From: Gammaproteobacteria bacterium
Lineage (GTDB): Bacteria; Pseudomonadota; Gammaproteobacteria; Pseudomonadales; Azotimanducaceae
DNA length: 9,645 bases
Assembly: GCA_002712135.1 (NCBI GenBank)
Contig: PASO01000021.1
Span: 75,014 to 84,658, forward strand
Direction of reading: 5' to 3'
The position numbers and the translations under genes were made by a program. The number at the start of each line of letters is the position of its first letter. Position 1 is the stretch's first letter. Under the pieces are notes generated by a model. That model was not told the DNA's origin. It saw only the letters and a program-made list of their open reading frames with translations, and did not search any database. Shown here in pieces: positions 1-5,984 of this stretch.

Positions 1-1169
1 AAATAAAACTAGGTCGCTATGTAGAGTACGAACGCCGAGAAGACTATTGGGGATGGCACTTACCACTTAACCAGGGTCGGTATAACTTTGATACGGTGCG
101 ATTCGAGGTTTATCGAGATGGCACGGTTGTACGGGAAGCTTTCCGCAAGGGTCTGATAGATATCCTGGATGTTGATGACATCCGCTATTGGATTCAGGCG
201 TTAGAAGGACCGCAAATGCAGCAGGGGTTTATCAACAAAACACGCCGAAACTATGGCATTTGGGTGGGTATTGGCAGAGCGTTTGTGCTGAACAGTCGGG
301 TGCCAAGACTAGCCGACAGGCGTGTGCGAAAAGCGCTCACCCTAGCGCTCGACTTCGAATGGATCAACCAAAAGTTCTACCATGGCGAACGCGTACGAGC
401 GACGAGTTTTTGGCCAAGCACAGTTCTTGAGAATGAAGGGATGCCCAGTGAAGGTGAACTGGAGCTCCTCTCGGAGTTTCACGAATCATTGCCACCTGAA
501 CTTTTTGAACGCCCCTTTGACTTTCCCAAGGGAGGCAGTGATGAGGCGCTAAGGCGTAACCTGAAAGAAGCGAGCGAGTTGCTGGTATCTGCCGGATGGC
601 GAATTGTTGATGGAGAGTTACGTAACGAGAATGGTGAGCATTTTACGCTTGAGCTACTGTCGTTTGAACAGAGCCACTCTCGTATCCTGCTACCTTGGTT
701 TAAAAACCTGCAGAAGCTTGGCATCAGCGCAAATATGCGGCTGGTTGATATCAGCCAATATACTAACCGGATGCGGACCCATGACTACGATGTGTATGTG
801 AGTACTTATGATTTCGTCATACCACCGACCCTGTCGGCACGAAACAACTTTTATTCTGCCGCTGTTTCGGTAGAAGGTTCCCGCAATTATGTTGGTGTTA
901 GCGAACCTGTTGTAGATCATCTTGTTGAGAGCGCGGAGGCAGCGGAGACGCTAGAGGAATTGGTAGCGGCCAGTCGTGCACTGGATCGAGTGATGATGTG
1001 GGGATATTACCTGATCCCGCTGTATGCCTATGATGCGCGCCGCACAGTTTATTGGGACAAGTTCGGTATTCCACCACAGCCTCTTTATAGGCCTGCCTAT
1101 CCAGATGGCTGGTGGTACGATGAAGCGAAGGCAGAACGAGTCAGGTTAGGTCAATCTTCAGACCATTAA
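1..1169 (+). CDS. yejA: YejA-like ABC transporter solute-binding protein, 5'-truncated by window edge
   Basis: The reading frame is open from base 3 to the TAA at 1167-1169, giving 388 residues. The in-frame GTG at 96 is not a real start, because the sequence before it already reads as family protein (a YEYERREDYWGW-type block, then NQGRYNFDTVRFEVYRDG). This block, the RVRKALTLALDFEWIN segment near residue 110 and the C-terminal VYWDKFG...PDGWWYDEAKAE segment are typical of family 5 extracellular solute-binding proteins of the YejA type. Members are periplasmic receptors about 600 residues long that deliver peptides (microcin C in E. coli) to a YejBEF-like ABC importer. About 200 N-terminal residues, including the signal peptide, must lie upstream. 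The gene converges with the acyl-CoA dehydrogenase, leaving 8 bp between stops. The ligand is unknown, and the family assignment is firmer than the exact symbol. Confidence 0.88.
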   Translation, partial: IKLGRYVEYERREDYWGWHLPLNQGRYNFDTVRFEVYRDGTVVREAFRKGLIDILDVDDIRYWIQALEGPQMQQGFINKTRRNYGIWVGIGRAFVLNSRVPRLADRRVRKALTLALDFEWINQKFYHGERVRATSFWPSTVLENEGMPSEGELELLSEFHESLPPELFERPFDFPKGGSDEALRRNLKEASELLVSAGWRIVDGELRNENGEHFTLELLSFEQSHSRILLPWFKNLQKLGISANMRLVDISQYTNRMRTHDYDVYVSTYDFVIPPTLSARNNFYSAAVSVEGSRNYVGVSEPVVDHLVESAEAAETLEELVAASRALDRVMMWGYYLIPLYAYDARRTVYWDKFGIPPQPLYRPAYPDGWWYDEAKAERVRLGQSSDH

Positions 1170-1177
1170 GCCTGAAA

Positions 1178-2356
1178 TCAATCGGGTAATCCCAACACTC
1201 TTTTGGCGATAATATTACGTTGGATTTCATTGCTACCACTGTAGATGGATGCGGCCCGTGACCTTAGAAACTGGCGTGTGCCGTCCAATTCGGCTTGAGT
1301 GAAGCCGTTGCCTTCCCAGCCGTAGCCTTGCGTTCCCCGGAGAGATGTCATCAATTCAGTCTGCATCTTTTCAAGATCTGTGCTGACTACCTTCATGATC
1401 GACGTCGCGGCGCCGGGTGTTTTACCGTCAGTCGATTCTTCAACAATGCGTCGTTGAGTTAACTTCAATGCGCGCGCATTCATTTCGTAGCTGATGACTG
1501 GGTCACGAAACTGTTTGGTGATACGATCATTTTCTTCACCACAGTACTTTCTTGCCACGTCTACCACATTGCTTTGTCGCTGACCGGTGCTACCGGAAAC
1601 CAGCATTTCCATGCCCGAGCGTTCGTGTTGCAGCAATCGCTTGCCCACTGTCCAGCCCTTGTTGAGCTCGCCGACCATGTCTCGCTTATCTGCGACTGCG
1701 TTATCAAAAAATGTTTCGCAGAAGTGCGATCCGCCGCTGATTAATTGTATGGGCCTCGTATCTACACCTGGCTGATTCATGTTCAAAATAAAAAAACTGA
1801 TTCCTTCATGTTTTGGTTCAATTACACCAGTGCGAACCAGAATAAACATCCACTCTGAGGTATGGCCATCCGAGGTCCATATTTTCTGTCCGTTAATGAG
1901 ATAACGATCGCCGTCAGGCACTGCAGTTGTGAGTAGGCTCGCGAGGTCAGACCCGGCACCGGGTTCACTGTAACCTTGGCACCAAGCGCCTTCACCTCTT
2001 GCGATTATAGGTAATATGCGCTTTTTCTGTTCTTCGTTACCGAACTCTAAAATGGTGGGTCCGACCATCGTGGTACCCCGATTGATCAGTGGGGGCCGTG
2101 CGCCTAACGCTTTCATTTCCTCTAGCAACGCGACGTATTCTTTTGATGTTAGCGCAGCGCCACCGTATTCTTTTGGCCAAGTGGGGACGCTCCAACCTTT
2201 TTGCACCATACGCTCTAGCCAAATGTCCAGGTCGGGATGGGCCAGTGGTATTTTGCTGCTACCGGTGTGGAAAGGCCCTGGACCTCTAGCGCCGGGGGGA
2301 CAGTTTTCTTCAAGCCAGGTGCGAGTTTTTTTTCGGAATTGGTCAAATGTGTTCAT
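1178..2356 (-). CDS. Acyl-CoA dehydrogenase family protein
   Basis: This 392-residue flavoprotein has the normal length for the family and is complete from ATG to TGA or TAA-type stop at 1178-1180. It would oxidise an acyl-CoA to the 2-enoyl-CoA, passing electrons to an electron-transfer flavoprotein in the cytoplasm. Visible landmarks are the N-terminal helical part (1-120), the FAD/substrate motif WCQGYSEPGAGSDLASL (125-141), KIWTS (158-162) and the C-terminal block GTQGYGWEGNG (341-351) followed by IYSGSNEIQRNIIAKRVLG (371-389). The position that carries the catalytic Glu in medium-chain enzymes (YEGT) is Ser373 here. As in isovaleryl-CoA-type members, the base may instead come from Glu245 in LLQHERSG; this is inferred from motif spacing. 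No clear Shine-Dalgarno precedes the ATG. It is transcribed away from the beta-propeller gene and its substrate cannot be told from sequence. Confidence 0.93.
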   Translation of the reverse strand: MNTFDQFRKKTRTWLEENCPPGARGPGPFHTGSSKIPLAHPDLDIWLERMVQKGWSVPTWPKEYGGAALTSKEYVALLEEMKALGARPPLINRGTTMVGPTILEFGNEEQKKRILPIIARGEGAWCQGYSEPGAGSDLASLLTTAVPDGDRYLINGQKIWTSDGHTSEWMFILVRTGVIEPKHEGISFFILNMNQPGVDTRPIQLISGGSHFCETFFDNAVADKRDMVGELNKGWTVGKRLLQHERSGMEMLVSGSTGQRQSNVVDVARKYCGEENDRITKQFRDPVISYEMNARALKLTQRRIVEESTDGKTPGAATSIMKVVSTDLEKMQTELMTSLRGTQGYGWEGNGFTQAELDGTRQFLRSRAASIYSGSNEIQRNIIAKRVLGLPD

Positions 2357-2424
2357 AGGGGCTAGATTCTATCTATAAATTGGTACACTTTGTTGGTCTA
2401 TTTTCTGGTGTGATGGTGTGTGAC

Positions 2425-3405
2425 ATGAATATCTATGTAGGAACGAGTAAGGGTGTGTTTCGAGTTACTGATGGCTCCTCGACTCAGGTACTTGAGAGCG
2501 GTGGCGTTCGAGAAGTGATCCAGATCGGCAAACGCCTGTTTGCTGGAACCGGTGCTGGACTTTATGTATCTGATGATGAAGGAAGCACCTGGACACTGAC
2601 CGATTTACAGGAGCCAGCAGTATGGCAGATTAGAGATAACGGTGAAGGTATACTCTATGCAGGAACTGCTCCGACCGGGTTATTTAGAAGTGAAGATGGA
2701 GGAAATTCATGGACAGAGATAGAGTCGTTAGCGCAACTTGCCGAAGCCGGTGGTTGGTGTATCCCGGTTGATCCACCAATTCCAGCCGCAGCGCGCGCGC
2801 TGGTTGTGAAGGGTGATCAGTTGTGGGTTGGTGTAGAGGTAGGTGGCATTGCAATGTCTAAAGATGCAGGTGCCACTTGGTCGGTTGTTTTACCCGGAGA
2901 AAATCCGGATCTGCATATGATATTTGCACACCCTGCACACACTGAGACCTTGTTTGCATCGACAGGTTATGGACGACTAGACGGCGTTGCGGAAATGGTC
3001 GAGGGTAATGCAGGCGTCTTTCGTTCCGAAGATGGAGGCAACTCCTGGATGTATGCGTGGAAAGGTATTACACCTCGTTATTCACGCCCAATGTGTATTG
3101 ATCTGCGGCCTCCCCACTGGCTGACGGTGGCGAGTGCGCCAACCGCCTTTTCTAGTTACCGGCAGGAAAGTGGCGCGCAGGCAATGTTGTTTCGCTCGGA
3201 AGATGGCGGAGAATCCTGGCGCTCCTTGACCGATGAATCTCATTCACCCAGTCGTGCAAATTTTCACGGATTAACGGTGGACTCTGAAGTTCCTGGGGGT
3301 GTTCTGGTTGGTACCGATACCGGTGAGGTCTGGCGAGTTACCGATCAGGCAGAGTGGCAGCTCGTGGCGCAGGATATGCCTGCCGTGATGTCTATAAGTT
3401 GTTGA
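2425..3405 (+). CDS. Asp-box (BNR) beta-propeller protein
   Basis: The 326-residue product opens with MNIYVGTSKGVFRV, the first blade of a propeller. It contains five Asp boxes of the form S-x-D-x-G-x-T/S-W, at about residues 49-56, 89-96, 145-152, 201-208 and 258-265, including FRSEDGGNSW twice and FRSEDGGESW once. Such repeats build six- or seven-bladed propellers in sialidase-like, VPS10-like and photosystem II assembly factor-like proteins. There is no signal peptide or membrane segment, so it is probably cytoplasmic. The ATG at 2425 is preferred by fit to the fold. An in-frame ATG at 2413 and a TTG at 2380 are alternatives, none with a strong Shine-Dalgarno. It sits 43 bp upstream of the PhyH-like dioxygenase on the same strand, so the two are probably cotranscribed. 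The catalytic residues of sialidases are not evident, and its function is unknown. Confidence 0.85.
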   Translation: MNIYVGTSKGVFRVTDGSSTQVLESGGVREVIQIGKRLFAGTGAGLYVSDDEGSTWTLTDLQEPAVWQIRDNGEGILYAGTAPTGLFRSEDGGNSWTEIESLAQLAEAGGWCIPVDPPIPAAARALVVKGDQLWVGVEVGGIAMSKDAGATWSVVLPGENPDLHMIFAHPAHTETLFASTGYGRLDGVAEMVEGNAGVFRSEDGGNSWMYAWKGITPRYSRPMCIDLRPPHWLTVASAPTAFSSYRQESGAQAMLFRSEDGGESWRSLTDESHSPSRANFHGLTVDSEVPGGVLVGTDTGEVWRVTDQAEWQLVAQDMPAVMSISC

Positions 3406-3448
3406 TCAGTTAGAATTCGGGTCGCTCTAAGGAACAATAGAACCAGCA

Positions 3449-4144
3449 ATGACCGCTTCAGTGTTAAATCATATTCGCAAAAATGGCTATGGCATCTTCA
3501 AAGACTTTTATGATCCTTTTACTATTGAGAGGTATAGTGAGCTTTGCGATTATCACATGACTCCCTTTGAGTTCACTAACAGCGATGGTGAGAAGATCAA
3601 GGTTAGGAGTGGCAAAAACCTTGCTAAAACGACCCGTGATTTCGATGAATTTTTTGCCGATCCAAGACTGGTATCAATCTACGAGAGCATTTTGCAACCG
3701 ATCAGTCTATGGGGAATGAAATTGTCAGATACCTCATTCAAAAATGTCGTACCCGGTATGAGAGCGAGAGCCTTGCACCGTGACGATGACATTTATCCTC
3801 AGCTAGCGCGGGAAAGACCGTTCACTGCGAATGCGCTACTGGCACTAGATCCGTTTTCTGAAGCAGTGGGTTCCACAACCGTAGTTCCGGGTAGTCATCT
3901 GTGGGAATGTGAGATAGATCAGGATCAAGAGACGATCTCGATCGAGATGAAGCCTGGAGACCTACTTATTCTGGATGGTAGAACTTGGCATGGTCATGGC
4001 TTGAACACGTCCGAGGACAAGAGGCGACGCGCGATTAATGTGTATTACTGTGACGGGTGGTGTCAGCCTGGCCATGGACCACGATGCGGGATGTCCGAAG
4101 ATGAATACGCGAAAGTGCCTGAAGCGCTTAAGCGATTCATCTAA
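3449..4144 (+). CDS. PhyH-family Fe(II)/2-oxoglutarate-dependent dioxygenase
   Basis: This 231-residue protein resembles phytanoyl-CoA dioxygenase-like enzymes, which hydroxylate an unactivated carbon using O2 and 2-oxoglutarate at a mononuclear iron. The metal triad is readable: His110 and Asp112 in ALHRDDD, and His181 in DGRTWHGHGLN. Arginines 192-194 lie at the spacing expected for the residue that binds the 2-oxoglutarate carboxylate. VVPGSHLWE (145-153) and the MKPGDLLILDGRTWH strand-turn (167-181) are typical of the double-stranded beta-helix core. An AAGGA Shine-Dalgarno at 3429-3433 is rather far (15 nt) from the ATG, but no closer start is available. It follows the beta-propeller gene by 43 bp and is likely in the same operon. 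Its stop lies inside the convergent sulfatase gene. The substrate is unknown; a lipid, CoA ester or small metabolite are all possible. Confidence 0.9.
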   Translation: MTASVLNHIRKNGYGIFKDFYDPFTIERYSELCDYHMTPFEFTNSDGEKIKVRSGKNLAKTTRDFDEFFADPRLVSIYESILQPISLWGMKLSDTSFKNVVPGMRARALHRDDDIYPQLARERPFTANALLALDPFSEAVGSTTVVPGSHLWECEIDQDQETISIEMKPGDLLILDGRTWHGHGLNTSEDKRRRAINVYYCDGWCQPGHGPRCGMSEDEYAKVPEALKRFI

Positions 4145-5510
4145 GCCCGCGGATCTGAGATTCGTCGCCACGCTCAAACCGCGACACCTGCATCTGCCAA
4201 AACTCTTCAGCTTTCTGGTTCTCAACTTCAGGGTCACAGATTTCTAAAAGATCTTTCGAGAGCTCTCTGGCTTTCTCTTGAGTGGTGTCGAATAAATTGT
4301 TGAGTTCTTCCGGATCGCTGCCAAGATCAAATAACTGGTGTGGTGCACCGATATTATGAATCAGCTTCCAGTTCGCTTTGCGAACCATAAATGAGCCCGC
4401 CCGAGTTCCGTGACCGTGGTATTCGGAAAATACGACTTTCTTAGCATCCTCTGTCGTTAGCGTTTCAAGGGGTGTGCCGAGCCATGTTTCGGGATGCGTT
4501 GCTCCAGTTACAGAAAAGACACTTGCTTGGACGTCGTGCAGGTCAACCGAGGTTTCGATCTGTTTATTAGGACTGAAGTCGGGGCCCATGGCAATGCAGG
4601 GGATTCTCGCAGCATCTTCCAGCAAATTGCATTTCCACCACAGACCAAATTTTCCAAGCATCTCGCCATGATCGGAGGTGTAGAGCAAATTGGTCGTGTC
4701 TATCAGATCTAAAGATTCGAGCGCAGAAAGAATGCGGCCTAACTGTTCGTCGATGTAACTGACGCAGGCATAGTAGCCACGGCGTAGGCCCCTTACGTGT
4801 TCTTCAGGAACATTTTCTAATTCGAAATGTTGTCGTACATCCACCATAAAAGGATGCTGCGCCGTTTCCGCCTCAATGCCATGTTCCGGTAAGTCTCCGT
4901 GGTCCTTGTATTTATCCCAAAGTACATCGTCGCAAAAATGCGGGAAGTGTGGTCTTGTCAAATTCAGATACATTACCCATGGTTGGTCAATAGTGGGTGC
5001 CCGGTTTTTTAGCCAGTCGATGGCGGCTTCCATACGATCGGCGTCCTTACCCCAAGGCGCTTCGCGAGGTCCATATTTATCGAAACGTTTGCCTGCACCT
5101 TTGCGCACGGCAAGCGGCTGGCGTTGCTGCGCCATATCGAAGAAATACGCACCGTCATGAGGCACCAATGTTTCAGAAAATCCGAGTTCCTCTGCCGGGC
5201 GATACGCATGTACCTTGCCGACTAAGACCGTATGTATTCCCTGTTCATCCATACGCGCCCCGATGCCGTTGGTTTCAGGTGGTATATAGTGCCGGGTATT
5301 ACCATATGCCCTGATACCATGCACTCGTTTACCACTCAGGAAAGCAGAGCGGCTTGGTACACAAAGCGGCGAGGGGCAGTACGCATTTTTAAAAAGCGTA
5401 CCTTCGTCGGCGAGTCGCTGCATGTTCGGTGTTTCAAGAAAATCATGACCGTAAGGTGACGAAAAACGGGGGTTATGTTCATCGGACATGAATACGATAG
5501 CGTTAGACAT
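4137..5510 (-). CDS. Type I (formylglycine-dependent) sulfatase
   Basis: A 457-residue member of the alkaline phosphatase/sulfatase superfamily that hydrolyses a sulfate ester (a few relatives act on phosphonates or phosphoesters). The N terminus NAIVFMSDEHNPRF carries the first metal-binding acids (Asp10, Glu11). The C-x-P-S-R signature reads LCVPSRSAFLSG, with Cys50 the residue matured to formylglycine and Arg54 beside it. VGKVH gives Lys99 and His101, TSDHGEMLG gives Asp280 and His281, and WWKCN gives Lys293. The C-terminal subdomain HQLFDLGSDPEELNNL is standard. No signal peptide is seen, so a cytoplasmic enzyme, as for choline-sulfatase-like members, is likely. The ATG at 5510 is chosen because an AGAGG lies upstream and the promoter at 5547-5575 would start transcription near 5540, making the in-frame TTG at 5540 unusable. 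Substrate is not determined by the sequence. Confidence 0.93.
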   Translation of the reverse strand: MSNAIVFMSDEHNPRFSSPYGHDFLETPNMQRLADEGTLFKNAYCPSPLCVPSRSAFLSGKRVHGIRAYGNTRHYIPPETNGIGARMDEQGIHTVLVGKVHAYRPAEELGFSETLVPHDGAYFFDMAQQRQPLAVRKGAGKRFDKYGPREAPWGKDADRMEAAIDWLKNRAPTIDQPWVMYLNLTRPHFPHFCDDVLWDKYKDHGDLPEHGIEAETAQHPFMVDVRQHFELENVPEEHVRGLRRGYYACVSYIDEQLGRILSALESLDLIDTTNLLYTSDHGEMLGKFGLWWKCNLLEDAARIPCIAMGPDFSPNKQIETSVDLHDVQASVFSVTGATHPETWLGTPLETLTTEDAKKVVFSEYHGHGTRAGSFMVRKANWKLIHNIGAPHQLFDLGSDPEELNNLFDTTQEKARELSKDLLEICDPEVENQKAEEFWQMQVSRFERGDESQIRGLR

Positions 5511-5546
5511 AGATAAACACGAAGACCTCTTTGTCTTCAACTATAG

Positions 5547-5575
5547 CTTATAGAACTGCGTTTTGTTTATGTCAC
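5547..5575 (-). promoter_or_regulatory. Predicted sigma70-type promoter of the sulfatase gene
   Basis: Reading the minus strand, GTGACA (5575-5570) and TATAAG (5552-5547) each match the -35 and -10 consensus at five of six positions and are separated by exactly 17 bp. Transcription would begin near 5540, leaving a leader of about 30 nt that contains AGAGG (5530-5526) before the ATG at 5510. This was judged by eye without a scoring model. Confidence 0.55.
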
Positions 5576-5593
5576 AAGAAATAGTCTGTGAAT

Positions 5594-5603
5594 ATTCGCG
5601 AAT
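5594..5603. promoter_or_regulatory. Perfect 10-bp palindrome ATTCGCGAAT upstream of the sulfatase promoter
   Basis: ATTCGCGAAT is its own reverse complement and lies about 19 bp upstream of the sulfatase -35 element, a usual place for an activator site. It also lies between the sulfatase and the small upstream gene. No regulator gene is visible in the window to pair with it, and a palindrome of this length can occur by chance. Confidence 0.25.
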
Positions 5604-5631
5604 TATGATTTAGAAGAACTCAGGTGGGAGC

Positions 5632-5778
5632 TTAGTCTTGTTCCATTGACCAGGTTTTACTCGTTTGACGAGAACGTTCCCACTCGGAAAGGGAATCGTC
5701 TACATCACGGTACTGAATAGTATGCTTGACTTCAGTGGTTTCATTGTTGGTATCTGCATTGGTGTCAATTGGAGACAT
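5632..5778 (-). CDS. Small hypothetical protein (48 aa), acidic and polar
   Basis: An ATG at 5778-5776 is preceded by AAGGA (5790-5786) with 7 nt between, a near-ideal ribosome-binding site, and the frame runs 48 codons to TAA at 5634-5632. The product begins MSPIDTNADTNNETTEVKHT and ends RQTSKTWSMEQD. It is rich in Thr, Asp, Glu, Asn and Ser, carries two Trp, and has no hydrophobic stretch, signal peptide or Cys. The first 18 residues look disordered; the middle, with Tyr23, Leu30 and Trp33, could form a short helix. It lies on the sulfatase strand, 121 bp upstream of that gene, and is divergent from the tandem yghU genes across an AT-rich region with inverted repeats. I do not recognise a family. 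The main support is the ribosome-binding site and the lack of any other gene here; chance is not excluded. Confidence 0.55.
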   Translation of the reverse strand: MSPIDTNADTNNETTEVKHTIQYRDVDDSLSEWERSRQTSKTWSMEQD

Positions 5779-5853
5779 GGCTAGATCCTTTGGACGAATT
5801 ATGTGTCTTGGTCAAGTGACGCAAATTTAGCAGGCTTAAAAAGTAAGTAATAA

Positions 5854-5879
5854 GGAATAATTAGCAACTAATATATTCC
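5854..5879. promoter_or_regulatory. Imperfect inverted repeat, possible operator between divergent genes
   Basis: GGAATAATTAG (5854-5864) and CTAATATATTCC (5868-5879) are inverted copies except for one extra base in the right arm, around a CAA centre. Seen as a protein site, it is GGAATA-N14-TATTCC. It sits in the AT-rich middle of the divergent region between the small minus-strand gene and the first yghU, where a shared operator would be expected. Neither flank has a T-tract in the orientation needed for a convincing terminator. Confidence 0.35.
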
Positions 5880-5946
5880 AAAAAAGAAACAATTATTCAG
5901 GAGAAAGAGGACTGAACTGCAACGGTGACATTTGGAACCAATTGAG

Positions 5947-5974
5947 CTAGCTTTTGCTAATAATCAAAAGCTAG
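5947..5974 (+). promoter_or_regulatory. Perfect 10-bp hairpin abutting the yghU ribosome-binding site
   Basis: CTAGCTTTTG (5947-5956) and CAAAAGCTAG (5965-5974) are exact inverted copies around an 8-nt loop, CTAATAAT. The right arm ends two bases into the purine-rich Shine-Dalgarno (5973-5980), so in mRNA the stem would stand directly against, and partly cover, the ribosome landing site of a GTG-started gene. This suggests translational control or mRNA protection; the mechanism is inference. Confidence 0.5.
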
Positions 5975-5980
5975 GGAGAG
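5973..5980 (+). promoter_or_regulatory. Ribosome-binding site deciding the GTG start of the first yghU
   Basis: AGGGAGAG precedes GTG at 5985 by four bases after the purine run. An ATG at 5983 overlaps the GTG (ATGTG) but opens a different frame that ends at 6153 and resembles nothing. The GTG frame begins with P-D-S-T-Y-V-P-P-K-V-W-K-W, matching the N terminus of the downstream paralogue and of E. coli YghU, so GTG is the real start. Confidence 0.7.
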
Positions 5981-5984
5981 TAAT

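Noticed and set aside
96..98. GTG as start of the YejA-like gene
   Set aside because: The frame is open upstream to the window edge and that upstream part already matches YejA-type proteins, so the gene is truncated by the window.
2016..2378. 120-codon plus-strand frame opposite the acyl-CoA dehydrogenase
   Set aside because: Antisense shadow of a well-supported gene.
2380..2424. TTG at 2380 or ATG at 2413 as start of the beta-propeller
   Set aside because: The extra residues are not a signal peptide and do not fit the first propeller blade; no Shine-Dalgarno supports the TTG. The ATG at 2413 cannot be fully excluded.
2425..3405. Calling the Asp-box protein a sialidase
   Set aside because: Asp boxes occur in many propellers, and the catalytic Arg triad/FRIP region and a signal peptide are not evident.
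5511..5540. TTG at 5540 as start of the sulfatase
   Set aside because: It coincides with the predicted transcription start and adds residues unlike the family; ATG at 5510 fits better.
5798..5824. Promoter for the 48-residue gene (TTGCGT, 15-bp gap, CATAAT on the minus strand)
   Set aside because: The -35 match is poor, the spacing is short, and the start would fall on the ribosome-binding site.
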